A DNA stretch of 64,000 nucleotides from UBA4292 sp002395865. Its GTDB lineage: Bacteria; Bacillota; Clostridia; Lachnospirales; Lachnospiraceae. The stretch lies in assembly GCA_946533395.1 (NCBI GenBank), contig CAMNBU010000001.1:62001-126000 (forward strand), written 5' to 3'. A program made the position numbers and the translations under genes. Positions within the stretch are counted from its first letter, which is position 1; the number at the start of each line of letters is the position of its first letter. Under the pieces are notes generated by a model that was not told where the DNA came from, did no database searches, and was given only the letters and a program-made list of their open reading frames with translations. Below, piece by piece: positions 25,507-34,068 of this stretch.

Positions 25507-26979
25507 TCACACCTCCGTCTTCTCTTTTATGATTTTTTTGAGTTCTATACGCATTATGGTTCCGGTGCCCTTGCGGCTCGTAGCGCTGACCGTTCCCCCG
25601 TGGTCCTCCACTATCTTCTTCACTATAGCCAGCCCTATGCCGCTGCCGCCCGTGGAGGCGCGGCTCGCATCCGCCCTGTAGAATCTGTCAAATATGTTCG
25701 GGAGGTCCTCATCGGCTATACCCATACCGTTGTCCTCCTCCTCTATGATCACGGTGTCATCCGTGTCCGAGAGCCTGATATTTATCCTGCCCTTGGGTTT
25801 ATCCATGTATTTCACTGAATTGCTTATGATATTCGTAAGCACCCTTCCGAACTGCTCAGAGTCGATGAGCACCTTCGAATCCGTCTTCAGGTAATCGTAG
25901 TAGCAGAACTCGATGCCCTTCTCCTCCAGCTCGCCGCCGATATCCACTGCGCAGTCCGCCATGTAATCCTTCACCGATATCTCGCGGAAATTATAGGGGA
26001 TGCGGTTGTTGTCGATCTTCGAGTACAGGCTCAGTTCATCGATGAGCCTCGTCATGTCATCCACTTTCTGCGAGATGATGTGGATGTACTTAGCCTGCTT
26101 CTCGGGAGTATCCGCCAAGCCGTCCCTGAGCCCCTCCACATAGCCTCTGACCGCCGTGAGCGGGGTCTTCAGATCATGTGAAATGTTGCTGATGAGCTGT
26201 CTGCTCTCCTCATCGTTCGCGACCTTCTCCTTTGCGGACTCCGAAAGCCGTCTCCTCATCTCGTCGAAATCCGATGCCAGCTCACCCATCTCGTCGTCAG
26301 GCTTTTCTATGTCGAAATCCAGATGTCCGTCGCGGATATTTCTCGCGGCCACCCTGAGAGCCCCTATGGGCCTTATGATCGAGCTGTAGATCCAGTAGAC
26401 CAGTATCGATGCGGTTATGATAAGTATCACGACCTGCATGGCCACGATACTGAAGATGATCTGCCGAAACTCCGGCAGGATATCCCCCGTCTCCGTAAAT
26501 ATGTATATATCCAGAGCCGCTCCGTCCGGCTCATCCGTGTGCAGCACGCTGTAGATCTGCCCGTACTGACGCAGGAACTCATAGCCGTCCAGCGTCCCCA
26601 CTACCGCCTGGTTAATGACGTCTATATCCGTCAGGTTGGTGCCTATGTAGAGGTACTCTCCGCCTCCCCTAACAACGATATAGGAGTTTTTGTTCTTTAG
26701 TTCATCATTGATATGTGCCAGAGTCTTGGCATCGCGCAGCTTCTCGGGGTCCGTCAGTATCTCCTCCTTCACATAATCCCCGGCCATGTTGTTCGCCTTG
26801 TTAATCAGAGCAAAGGAGGTATTCATATATTCGCCTATGTCCGTGGGCGATATACCGTAGGATTTTCCCAGAACAAAAAGCTGCGGCACTATCACCGCGG
26901 CTCCCAAAAGAGCAGACAAAAGCAGCGGCACTATAGTGATGATCAGAAAGGAAACGACAAGTCGTGTCTTAAGCTTCAT
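25507..26979 (-). CDS. Sensor histidine kinase with HAMP domain
   Basis: 490 residues. Membrane helix 1 about 8-33, an extracytoplasmic sensor of about 140 residues, helix 2 about 174-197, HAMP about 198-250 (IRPIGALRVAARNIRDGHLD), DHp domain with His268 in NISHDLKTPLTAVRGY, and a catalytic domain with N box (LTNIISNSVKYMD), G1 (EEEDNGMGI), F box (FDRFYRADASR) and G2 (GGSGIGLAIVKKI). Class I kinase that would phosphorylate the adjacent OmpR-type regulator. The outer sensor part is not a named fold. Confidence 0.95.
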   Translation of the reverse strand: MKLKTRLVVSFLIITIVPLLLSALLGAAVIVPQLFVLGKSYGISPTDIGEYMNTSFALINKANNMAGDYVKEEILTDPEKLRDAKTLAHINDELKNKNSYIVVRGGGEYLYIGTNLTDIDVINQAVVGTLDGYEFLRQYGQIYSVLHTDEPDGAALDIYIFTETGDILPEFRQIIFSIVAMQVVILIITASILVYWIYSSIIRPIGALRVAARNIRDGHLDFDIEKPDDEMGELASDFDEMRRRLSESAKEKVANDEESRQLISNISHDLKTPLTAVRGYVEGLRDGLADTPEKQAKYIHIISQKVDDMTRLIDELSLYSKIDNNRIPYNFREISVKDYMADCAVDIGGELEEKGIEFCYYDYLKTDSKVLIDSEQFGRVLTNIISNSVKYMDKPKGRINIRLSDTDDTVIIEEEDNGMGIADEDLPNIFDRFYRADASRASTGGSGIGLAIVKKIVEDHGGTVSATSRKGTGTIMRIELKKIIKEKTEV

Positions 26980-27003
26980 AGTAAAACCTCGTCTTTCCTA
27001 CCG

Positions 27004-27012
27004 ATTATAGCA
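27004..27012 (-). promoter_or_regulatory. Extended -10 promoter of the two-component operon
   Basis: Reads TGCTATAAT on the minus strand 25 bases before the kinase start, with an extended -10 TG. No good -35 at 17 bases, which is usual for extended -10 sites. Confidence 0.5.
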
Positions 27013-27071
27013 CATATTAGCACCGCTGTGCGAAGAAAATGTGTATGAAAAGTAAAGTTTTTATAAACTTA

Positions 27072-28436
27072 TCACGGGAAACAATTATAATCCACCACCT
27101 TGTATTCGGTACTTCCCGCCTTAAAAACAAACACCAGCCGGTTGTAATCATCCCTTACGAACACACTGTCTAAGTGGGGCGATGTGAAGATATCGTATAT
27201 CCCGTTTGGTACCGAACCTCCTCTTATATCCTTTATCATTTCAGTGAAATTGCTTTTCACCGGTTCGTAATAGCTTCGACTTCCTGATGACAGCGACGAA
27301 TAGTCGATCGAGAACTGATTGATTCCTCCCGTAGCCATATCATACATATACAGTGTTGTATCATTTTCCTTGTAATGCTGGTAATATATATACCCGTTGT
27401 TGATGGCAAAGTTCGCATAGCAGTCGTCTATCAGCTTGACCGGATCGCCGTAGATATAGTCCAGCCTGTACAGGTCGAGTCCTCTCTTCTCGTTCAGCTT
27501 CGTGTAATACACAGCGCCCTCATAGCTGTAGAGCTGCGTTACATCATATCCCAGTTCACATATATCGCTTCCGTCCGTACGACAGCTGAAGAACCGGTTA
27601 TTACTGTCCAGATAATACAACCTGTCACCCGTGCAGCATAATGACCAGATCGAATTTTCACTGATCTCGACAGGCTCTGTGATCTCTCCCGTAAGGACAT
27701 CGTAGGACATGACGCAGGTTATACCCACGATATAAAGCTTGCTTCCGTACGAGGCTATACCGCCGAGAACAAAATACGACTTAAAATTGTAGGTCTGCGC
27801 CTGCTCTCCCGCGCGCGTGGAATAAAAATTGTTTGTGTAGATCGTTTCGGTCTTGTCGCCGGATACCCTTATAAGTGAATTGTCACTTGTGTAATACAGA
27901 TCATCTCCCACGGCGATAAAGTTACTGTAACTATCGTTATCGATGCAGTCTGTGTATGTGGTAAAATGCCTGCATCCCGGATCCCTGCACACATGGCCTA
28001 CCTGCCCTGTCTGAAGGTCTATCGCCCTGTTCTGAAAGTTCAGGTTACACATACAGTAAAAGTTTTTGTCGTCAAATGTCACATAGCTCCTCGCATTGCC
28101 CCCGTTGAATGACCTCTGATCGCATATATAACCGCTTACGACCGTATTCAGGTCGACCACGGGGCTTTTGTTTTCCGCAGTCTCCGGGGCGGCAGCCGTT
28201 ACATCATTCGCTTCCAAGCTGTCCTGCACCTGCTCAGTCGTCCCCGAAGCCGAAGCTACACTGTCGTTGTTTATAAACTTCCTGCTTGTGGCGGCCACTA
28301 TAAGCAGAACAGCCGCAGCAGCAGCGACTATCCACACCCATTCGTGGCTCTTTTTCTTCTTCGGCTTCCTGTAGCTTCTCTCTATCAGGGAGTCGTCTAT
28401 ACCGTCTATCGCATCAAATAACTGTTTTTTATCCAT
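27072..28436 (-). CDS. Membrane-anchored beta-propeller-like protein (DUF5050-type)
   Basis: 454 residues. Cytoplasmic head of about 32 residues rich in lysine, one membrane helix (WVWIVAAAAAVLLIVAATS, near 33-51), a Ser/Thr/Glu-rich stalk and an outer domain with repeated short strands: DDLYYTSDNSLIRVSGD, KLYIVGITCVMSYDVLTG, DRLYYLDSNNRFFSC, GAVYYTKLNEKRGLDLYRL, GYIYYQHYKENDTTLYMY. This YY-rich repeat is typical of DUF5050-like propellers. A CRDPGCRHF pair of cysteines stands at the start of the propeller. Directly downstream of an ECF sigma gene; probably its membrane partner. Confidence 0.72.
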   Translation of the reverse strand: MDKKQLFDAIDGIDDSLIERSYRKPKKKKSHEWVWIVAAAAAVLLIVAATSRKFINNDSVASASGTTEQVQDSLEANDVTAAAPETAENKSPVVDLNTVVSGYICDQRSFNGGNARSYVTFDDKNFYCMCNLNFQNRAIDLQTGQVGHVCRDPGCRHFTTYTDCIDNDSYSNFIAVGDDLYYTSDNSLIRVSGDKTETIYTNNFYSTRAGEQAQTYNFKSYFVLGGIASYGSKLYIVGITCVMSYDVLTGEITEPVEISENSIWSLCCTGDRLYYLDSNNRFFSCRTDGSDICELGYDVTQLYSYEGAVYYTKLNEKRGLDLYRLDYIYGDPVKLIDDCYANFAINNGYIYYQHYKENDTTLYMYDMATGGINQFSIDYSSLSSGSRSYYEPVKSNFTEMIKDIRGGSVPNGIYDIFTSPHLDSVFVRDDYNRLVFVFKAGSTEYKVVDYNCFP

Positions 28437-28478
28437 GGTGCCTCCTTGTAATAAAGCCCTCAGCCCGAGGCTTCGGGT

Positions 28479-29036
28479 CTACTCATACCCGTTCTTTTTC
28501 AGATGCTCTCTCAGCTTCTTTCGAAACCTCGAAAGCCTGAGATTTACGTTCAGAGGATTAATACCGTAGCGGGCGGCTATCTCAGCGGAGGACTCGCCGA
28601 ACCAGTAGCGCCTGATGAAGATGCCCGCGTCGAGCTCCTGCGAAGCCTTCAGAAACGCATTTACGATACCGGTGAGCTCCTGCGTGACCACCATATCCTC
28701 CGGATCGCCCAGGCCGGAACACACGTCCTCCAGCTCGTCGATCACCGCGTCGATCTGACCGCCTCCACGCTTTGCCCGCATACTGTCGCGGCGCATATTT
28801 ATGGCGCTGCATTTCGCAATTCTCGCTATGTACACCTTCAGCATGCGCGGCGACCCCGGCGGAGTATCGTTCCAGACGGACATCAGGGTGTCATTTACAC
28901 ACTCTTCGATATCCCTTCTGTCCGAAAGATATTTGCCTGCTATGGAACGTATCATAGATGTGTAGCTCTCCTCTATCCCGGACACTGCGCGCTCGTCCCG
29001 GGCCAGAAGCAGCTCGACGATCTTCCTGTCGTCCAT
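28479..29036 (-). CDS. ECF-type RNA polymerase sigma factor
   Basis: About 185 residues from the ATG at 29036, which has GGAAGGAGG upstream; an in-frame GTG at 29081 lacks a site. Region 2: IEESYTSMIRSIAGKYLSDR, RDIEECVNDTLMSVWND, VYIARIAKCSAINMRRDSMR. Region 4: FIRRYWFGESSAEIAARYGI ending LNVNLRLSRFRKKLREHL. A single-pass membrane protein gene follows, making a second sigma/membrane-sensor unit within 5 kb of the first. Confidence 0.92.
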   Translation of the reverse strand: MDDRKIVELLLARDERAVSGIEESYTSMIRSIAGKYLSDRRDIEECVNDTLMSVWNDTPPGSPRMLKVYIARIAKCSAINMRRDSMRAKRGGGQIDAVIDELEDVCSGLGDPEDMVVTQELTGIVNAFLKASQELDAGIFIRRYWFGESSAEIAARYGINPLNVNLRLSRFRKKLREHLKKNGYE

Positions 29037-29132
29037 CCGTATACCCCTCCTTCCTCTTAACGTCTCTATTACCGAATACACCGTTTATGAGTGATTATAT
29101 CACCGAAAAATCATTTTTACGGAAGATTTTTG

Positions 29133-29161
29133 TTGAAAAAGCTCGCCATGGTCTTTATACT
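29133..29161 (+). promoter_or_regulatory. Promoter of the LysR gene
   Basis: TTGAAA (29133-29138) and TATACT (29156-29161) with a 17-base spacer, 40 bases before the LysR start. Confidence 0.65.
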
Positions 29162-29200
29162 CAACTCGGAAAACCGTGCTTTATGTGAAAGGAACGCAGC

Positions 29201-30106
29201 ATGAACATAACTCAGATAAAATACGTCCTCGCAGTCGCGGGGGCATCCTCCATACGAGAGGCCGCCACGGGGCTCTTCGTATCCCAGCCGGCCCTATCCT
29301 CCAGTATCCGCGATCTTGAAGATGAGCTGGGCATACTGATATTTGAGAGGACCAACAAGGGCATTTCCCTCACGGACGAGGGCAGGGAATTCGTCGCATA
29401 CGCGAAGAAGGCCCTCGGCCAGTACGAGATACTCGAGGACAGGTATCTCTCGCGCGACCGCGGCAAGGAGCGCTTCTCCGTCTCCACGCAACACTACAAC
29501 TTCGCCATCAGGGCATTTGCGGATATGCTGAAGATACACTCCCCCGAACGCTATTCCTTCTCCATCCATGAGACCCGCACCGAAAATGTGCTCGAGGACG
29601 TGCGGACCCTTAAGAGCGAGGTTGGTGTGATATCATTTTCAAATTCCGGTGAGGCTCTCATGAGAAAGCTCTTCAAGGAATACAGCCTCGAATTCACACC
29701 GCTCATGGTCTGCGAGACCTATGTCTATGTCTGGAAGGACCACGAATATGCGGGAAGGAGCGAGGTATCTCTCGAGGAGCTTAAGGGCTATCCCTGCATA
29801 TCCTTCGACCAGGAGAGCGACAAGAGCTACTACCTGAATGAGGAGGCTATGGCGGATTACGAGTTCGACAGGACGATAAAATCTGACGACCGCGCCACGA
29901 CCATGGAACTCATAGCGTCTTTAGGCGGCTACTCCATCGGCTCGGGCATGCTCTCGGGGGACGACGCGATACTCAAAGGCCTCGTCTCCATCAAGCTTAA
30001 GGAGGAGGATCCTCTCGTGATCGGCTACATCATAAGGCATGGCAGCGCCCCCTCGAAATACGGCAGGACCTACATCGAAGAGCTTAATAAATACAAGACG
30101 ATCTGA
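29201..30106 (+). CDS. LysR family transcriptional regulator
   Basis: 301 residues. The N-terminal helix-turn-helix is typical: MNITQIKYVLAVAGASSIRE, LFVSQPALSSSIRDLEDELG, LIFERTNKGISLTDEGREF. The remainder is a periplasmic-binding-like effector domain. One of the few plus-strand genes, divergent from an ECF sigma gene, with its own promoter and terminator. Its natural target is often the divergent or next gene; a tandem GNAT protein follows. The co-inducer is unknown. Confidence 0.93.
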   Translation: MNITQIKYVLAVAGASSIREAATGLFVSQPALSSSIRDLEDELGILIFERTNKGISLTDEGREFVAYAKKALGQYEILEDRYLSRDRGKERFSVSTQHYNFAIRAFADMLKIHSPERYSFSIHETRTENVLEDVRTLKSEVGVISFSNSGEALMRKLFKEYSLEFTPLMVCETYVYVWKDHEYAGRSEVSLEELKGYPCISFDQESDKSYYLNEEAMADYEFDRTIKSDDRATTMELIASLGGYSIGSGMLSGDDAILKGLVSIKLKEEDPLVIGYIIRHGSAPSKYGRTYIEELNKYKTI

Positions 30107-30132
30107 TCGTTTTCAATACATGAAGAGTTTAA

Positions 30133-30176
30133 AATCGTCCGTGATAACCATTGCTTATCGTGGACGATTATTTTTA
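30133..30176 (+). terminator. Intrinsic terminator after the LysR gene
   Basis: AATCGTCC (30133-30140) pairs with GGACGATT (30162-30169), with extra inner pairs, followed by ATTTTTAT. Located 27 bases after the LysR stop. Confidence 0.8.
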
Positions 30177-30313
30177 TGTATTTGCCAAAAGGGTCCTGTA
30201 TGTAGTAGTGTACTATGAAAAACACAGGAGGTGCGTGCGGACAAGGATTTCAAACTGTCGGTCGACGCATCGATCAACCCGTTAAAAGGCAAGCTTAAAA
30301 ACTGAGGTGCACT

Positions 30314-31201
30314 ATGGGTATAAAATATATAAGCAGTTTAAATGAGCACATACTGGTGGAGACCGCATTCGATGAGGGAAGGGAAATAGGAGGCGCGCAG
30401 GCCATCTCGGACGGCTACGACTGGTCGCTTATGTTCGGGCTGAATGTAGCTGACGGATACTCCGAGGAGCAGATCGGCAGTGAGCTTGTAAGAAGACTTC
30501 TTGACAGGCTATCCGGACAGCATGTATTCGTATGCACAGATGCGGAGCACCTTTCTCTTTACGAGGAGCTGGGTTTTCTGCGCTCGAAGACCTCCTTCAC
30601 CTACACCGCGCATGAGCCCGAGGAGGAGACCGCTTGGCAGAAGGCTTCAGGCTATTACCTGCCCGAGGGCTACCGTTTTGAGTACGAATTCTACAACGAA
30701 AAGCCTGTGATAGGCGCGGCTCGCACCCACACAGCGAGCGAAGGCGATGTGGTATACACTGACACACTGGACGGAGTCGATTATAATGAGCTGAACACCG
30801 TACTTTCTGCCGCCTTCGGCGGACACGAGCGCGACCCGAAGGTCTCTGAGGACGTATTCAGGCACTCGCAGTACGTCTCCCTGGCCTATGTGAACGGCCG
30901 GCTCGCAGGCATGGCCAGAGCTGTGTCCGACAAAGTCTCGCACGCCCTCATACTGAACGTGGCCGTAGACCCATCCTACCAGGGCCTGCACATCGGCTGG
31001 AACATCATCGTCCACCTCTCCGAACAGCTTAAGGGGCAGAACATCTTCTTAAACACCCACCCCGGCGCGGTCGGCTTCTACAACCGTAAGGGCTTCAGGC
31101 GCAACAAGACCGCACTCGTGCACAACCCCGCCTCCATGCCGGATGACATATCCCGCAAGTTCCATTTGCCGAAGGGGTACAGGTTCCCGGACGAGTATTG
31201 A
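30314..31201 (+). CDS. Tandem GNAT-fold acetyltransferase
   Basis: 295 residues with two acetyltransferase-like halves. Residues 1-90 hold VADGYSEEQIGSELVRRLLD and LYEELGFLRSK. Residues 140-270 hold LNVAVDPSYQGLHIGWNIIVHL, the canonical acetyl-CoA binding A motif (Q-G-L-H-I-G), and FYNRKGFRRN. Only the second half looks fully competent. Acyl acceptor is unknown. GAGGTGC precedes the ATG. A strong terminator follows, so the gene is monocistronic or ends a short unit. Confidence 0.85.
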   Translation: MGIKYISSLNEHILVETAFDEGREIGGAQAISDGYDWSLMFGLNVADGYSEEQIGSELVRRLLDRLSGQHVFVCTDAEHLSLYEELGFLRSKTSFTYTAHEPEEETAWQKASGYYLPEGYRFEYEFYNEKPVIGAARTHTASEGDVVYTDTLDGVDYNELNTVLSAAFGGHERDPKVSEDVFRHSQYVSLAYVNGRLAGMARAVSDKVSHALILNVAVDPSYQGLHIGWNIIVHLSEQLKGQNIFLNTHPGAVGFYNRKGFRRNKTALVHNPASMPDDISRKFHLPKGYRFPDEY

Positions 31202-31213
31202 CGGTATATCACA

Positions 31214-31248
31214 ACAGACCGCTGTGCGTGCAGCGGTCTGTTCTTTAT
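31214..31248 (+). terminator. Intrinsic terminator after the GNAT gene
   Basis: Perfect 11-bp stem ACAGACCGCTG / CAGCGGTCTGT (31214-31224 and 31231-31241) followed by TCTTTATT. It separates the GNAT gene from the convergent hydrogenase gene. Confidence 0.85.
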
Positions 31249-32756
31249 TCCCTTGTAATCAGCTCCAGATAGGAACCGAACTCGGTCTCGGTACTCCTCT
31301 TCTTCTCGGTCCTGTTTTTATCCGCCTCTAAAGACGCAGATGCCTTTACGACATCACTTATGACGCCGGCGCCTCCCATGCATCCTCCGGGGCACGCCAT
31401 GCCTTCCAGAAGATAGCCGTTGTACTTTCCGGCCTTTGCAAGCATCATCATTCTGCGACATTCGTCAAGCCCCTGGGCACTTGCGACGTTTACCTCCATC
31501 TCGGGATGCTTTTCTTTGATCACATTTACGACCGCTCTCGCTACCCCTCCCTGAACTGCAAAGCCCTTGCCGTCGGCGCTCGATTCGTTACGGCTCTCCT
31601 CGGGATCGACTGTGTTCGGATCTATTTCTTTAGCGTCGAATATGCCGGCCATCTCTTCAAATGTAAGCACAAAATCGACTTCACTTCGCACGCTCTTCCT
31701 GCTGGCTTCGAGTTTTTTGGCGGCACACGGGCCGATGAAGACCACTCTGGCATCCGGATGCTGCTTCTTTATCATCCTTGCGGTAAGAACCATCGGGGTC
31801 AGTGTCATGGATATGCATTCGGCGTACTGAGGAAACTGTTTCTTCGCCATGACTGACCAGGAGGGGCAGCAGCTCGTTCCCATGAACGGAAGCTTGTCGG
31901 GAACCTCGTTTAAAAAATCCTCGGCCTCCTGTATGGCACACAGGTCTGCACCGACAGAGACCTCGACCATATCCTTAAAGCCTACCGCCTTAAGAGCCGA
32001 GCGCATGTGCCCCTCATCTGCCATCTGGCCGAACTGTGTTACATAAGACGGGGCGATCGCAGCATAGACCGGTACCCCGCTTTTTAATGCCAGACAGGTC
32101 TGATATATCTGGCTTTTGTCGACTATAGCGCCGAAGGGACAGCTTACAAGGCACTGCCCGCATGAGACGCACAGATCCTGGTCTATGTCGGCTCTGCCGT
32201 ATTCGTCAGATTTTATCGCATGCATGCCGCAGGACTTTGCGCAGGGCCTTTCCTGACGGATAATGGCGTTATACTGGCATGCCTGGATGCATTTTCCGCA
32301 GTTGATGCATTTTGACGGGTCGATACAGGATCTGCCGTTTTTGATGGAAACGGCACCCTTGGGACAGACCTCCTTGCAGGGGTGCTCGAGACAGCCTTGG
32401 CACCCGTCCGTGACATAGGTTCTTTTTTCAGGGCAGGCGTGGCATGCAAATTTGATTATGTTTACAAGAGGGGGCTCATAATATTTTTCTGCTATGTCGG
32501 CATTCTCGAATCCGTCGGACAAAAGAGTGTGCTGGGACAGCTTCCTGACCGGCAGTCCCATCGTGTTCCTTATCCTTTCTCCTATTATGGCTCGTTCCAA
32601 AAAGATATTGTCATAATATGTGCTTATCTCACCCGGAACAAGCTTATAGGGCAGCTCCTCAAGGCGTGAAAAATCGGTCCCCTCAAAGGCCATTCTGGCC
32701 ACCTCTGTAAAGACCTGATGTCTGATTCTGTTTTTTGTTGTTTTTAAACCGCGCAT
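31245..32756 (-). CDS. Monomeric [FeFe] hydrogenase, probably group B
   Basis: 503 residues, soluble. Many Fe-S ligands: a Cys-rich head (CHACPEK, CQGCLEHPCKEVCP) near 105-131, ferredoxin-like CINCGKCIQACQ near 150 and CVSCGQCLVSCPFGA near 196. The H-cluster motifs are present: TSCCPSW at 294, IGPCAAKKLEA at 341, and EGMACPGGCMGGAG at 451. Motif 3 lacks the GGGQP end seen in group A, and there is no C-terminal PAS domain, which fits the poorly understood group B. No maturase (HydEFG) or bifurcating partner genes lie nearby. May consume or evolve H2 with ferredoxin, or sense H2. Confidence 0.9.
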   Translation of the reverse strand: MRGLKTTKNRIRHQVFTEVARMAFEGTDFSRLEELPYKLVPGEISTYYDNIFLERAIIGERIRNTMGLPVRKLSQHTLLSDGFENADIAEKYYEPPLVNIIKFACHACPEKRTYVTDGCQGCLEHPCKEVCPKGAVSIKNGRSCIDPSKCINCGKCIQACQYNAIIRQERPCAKSCGMHAIKSDEYGRADIDQDLCVSCGQCLVSCPFGAIVDKSQIYQTCLALKSGVPVYAAIAPSYVTQFGQMADEGHMRSALKAVGFKDMVEVSVGADLCAIQEAEDFLNEVPDKLPFMGTSCCPSWSVMAKKQFPQYAECISMTLTPMVLTARMIKKQHPDARVVFIGPCAAKKLEASRKSVRSEVDFVLTFEEMAGIFDAKEIDPNTVDPEESRNESSADGKGFAVQGGVARAVVNVIKEKHPEMEVNVASAQGLDECRRMMMLAKAGKYNGYLLEGMACPGGCMGGAGVISDVVKASASLEADKNRTEKKRSTETEFGSYLELITRE

Positions 32757-32836
32757 TTTGATTTCCTTTTAAAGCAGTGATGCCTTAAGTTTAATCATTT
32801 TTTTGTGCATTGTCAAACGATATGATCATATATATG

Positions 32837-32868
32837 AAAAAAAAGAGCCCCGCCTCCTTTGGCGGTGC
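32837..32868 (-). terminator. Intrinsic terminator downstream of the DUF1016 gene
   Basis: On the minus strand GCACCGCC pairs with GGCGGGGC (one mismatch), followed by TC and eight Ts (32837-32844). About 175 bases after the DUF1016 stop. Confidence 0.7.
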
Positions 32869-32918
32869 GTCATAGGGATTTTTGAAGAACACAGATTTTA
32901 TAGGCGTTTGACAGACAG

Positions 32919-32995
32919 CCTTCAAGCGGAAATGACAATTTGATACAGGATATCGAAACATACAGCTCTCATATCCACTTTTCGCTTGAAGGAGG
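32919..32995 (+). promoter_or_regulatory. Structured leader that covers a ribosome site
   Basis: A 14-bp stem pairs CCTTCAAGCGGAAA (32919-32932) with TTTTCGCTTGAAGG (32979-32992), and an inner stem pairs GGATAT (32948-32953) with ATATCC (32971-32976). The 3' arm takes in part of the AAGGAGG ribosome site that precedes the ATG at 33002, so folding could block translation. Confidence 0.5.
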
Positions 32996-33001
32996 TCGCT
33001 T

Positions 33002-33043
33002 ATGACAAAGGCAATCAAAGTTAAGTATTGTTTTCTTTCCTGA
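33002..33043 (+). pseudogene. Possible 5' remnant of a serine recombinase
   Basis: ATG with an excellent AAGGAGG site opens the peptide MTKAIKVKYCFLS and stops after 13 codons. The first eight residues resemble the basic leader that precedes the catalytic domain in clostridial large serine recombinases. The matching 3' end of such a gene lies on the same strand 2.4 kb further on. The similarity is short, so this is an inference from order and orientation. Confidence 0.35.
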
Positions 33044-34051
33044 TCATTCGACATTTCCTCCTTCGCCGTCCTCAATCAGAGGCATATTGATCAATTCCTG
33101 CAGTTTTTTCTGCATAACACTCTTATCAGGCAGCTGAAGCTGATATTCTGCAACCATCATCGGAGAGAGCGTCCTGCTCATTGCATATTCAACCACTTCA
33201 TCATCCTTTGATGCGCACAATATTATACCCACACTTGGATTTTCATTTTCTTTTTTCTTCTGCCGGTCAAGAGCTTCCAGATAAAAATCCATCTTGGAAA
33301 TATATTCCGGCTTGAACTCCCCGATTTTCAGCTCAAATGCTACAAGGCACTGTAATCCCCTATGGAAGAAGAGAAGATCGATTTTGAAGTCTTTCCCGCC
33401 AACCTGTACACGGTATTCTTCATCAATGAATGTAAAGTCTTTCCCTACTTCGAGGATGAAGTCCTTCATATTCCGGATCAGACCTTTTCTCAGATCTGAT
33501 TCCTTATAATTTGAAGGCAGATCAAGAAATTCAATTACATAGGAATCCAAAAACGGGTTTTCTTTCAATCCTTTGATCGGTTCCGGCAATAGTTTCTCTT
33601 TGGACAGCATATATCTTTCATAATAACCGCTGTCGATCTGACGGGATAATTCCCGTGCGGAATAGTTCTCTTTCGCACAGAGGGCAATATAAAAATGTCG
33701 CTCTTCTTCTGACTTCGCTTTAGATATTATCGCAAGATGATTCGACCAGCTTATTTGTGACAACAGTGTTGTCACAAATTCATCATCCTTATAAGTCTCA
33801 TAGAATTTTTTCATTCTATACAGACCGCGTCTGTTAAAACCCTTAATACCGGGAAATGCTTTCTGGATCTCTTCAGCTATTGAATCAATATAAGCATCAC
33901 CAAACGAAGCCTTGTGAGATTCTGCAGCCAGATATTCTCCAACCTTCCAGTACATGTTGATCAGTTCTTCGTTAACCTTCCTGAGAGCATTTTGCCTTGA
34001 CTGGCTTATGGTCTGAATAAGATCCCCGGCTAATGTAATCTCATTGCCCAT
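33044..34051 (-). CDS. DUF1016/YhcG family PDDEXK nuclease-like protein
   Basis: 335 residues. N-terminal helical DUF1016 part: LIQTISQSRQNALRKVNEEL, INMYWKVGEYLA, FPGIKGFNRRGLYRMKKFYE, QISWSNHLAIIS. The C-terminal half has a PDDEXK nuclease core: KDFKIDLLFFHRGLQCLVAFELK, then GEFKPEYISKMDFYLEALD (seen as LVAFELKIGEFKPEY), with Asp, Glu and Lys in place. Family members occur in restriction, defence and mobile-element loci; the target here is unknown. A palindrome lies just before the ribosome site and another inside the gene, suggesting autoregulation. AT-rich cargo between recombinase remnants. Confidence 0.88.
   Translation of the reverse strand: MGNEITLAGDLIQTISQSRQNALRKVNEELINMYWKVGEYLAAESHKASFGDAYIDSIAEEIQKAFPGIKGFNRRGLYRMKKFYETYKDDEFVTTLLSQISWSNHLAIISKAKSEEERHFYIALCAKENYSARELSRQIDSGYYERYMLSKEKLLPEPIKGLKENPFLDSYVIEFLDLPSNYKESDLRKGLIRNMKDFILEVGKDFTFIDEEYRVQVGGKDFKIDLLFFHRGLQCLVAFELKIGEFKPEYISKMDFYLEALDRQKKKENENPSVGIILCASKDDEVVEYAMSRTLSPMMVAEYQLQLPDKSVMQKKLQELINMPLIEDGEGGNVE
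33753..33779. promoter_or_regulatory. Perfect 27-base palindrome inside the DUF1016 gene
   Basis: Arms ATTTGTGACAACA and TGTTGTCACAAAT (13 bases each) around a single G. It encodes FVTTLLSQ of the DUF1016 domain. It matches the upstream site at 34069-34097 at 24 of 27 positions, so it may be a second operator or roadblock site. Confidence 0.6.
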
Positions 34052-34068
34052 TCACTTTACCGCCTTTC

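Noticed and set aside
32791..33075. 94-codon minus-strand frame downstream of the DUF1016 gene
   Set aside because: It overlaps the end of the DUF1016 gene in another frame, runs through two hairpins and a terminator, and has no ribosome site or recognisable sequence.
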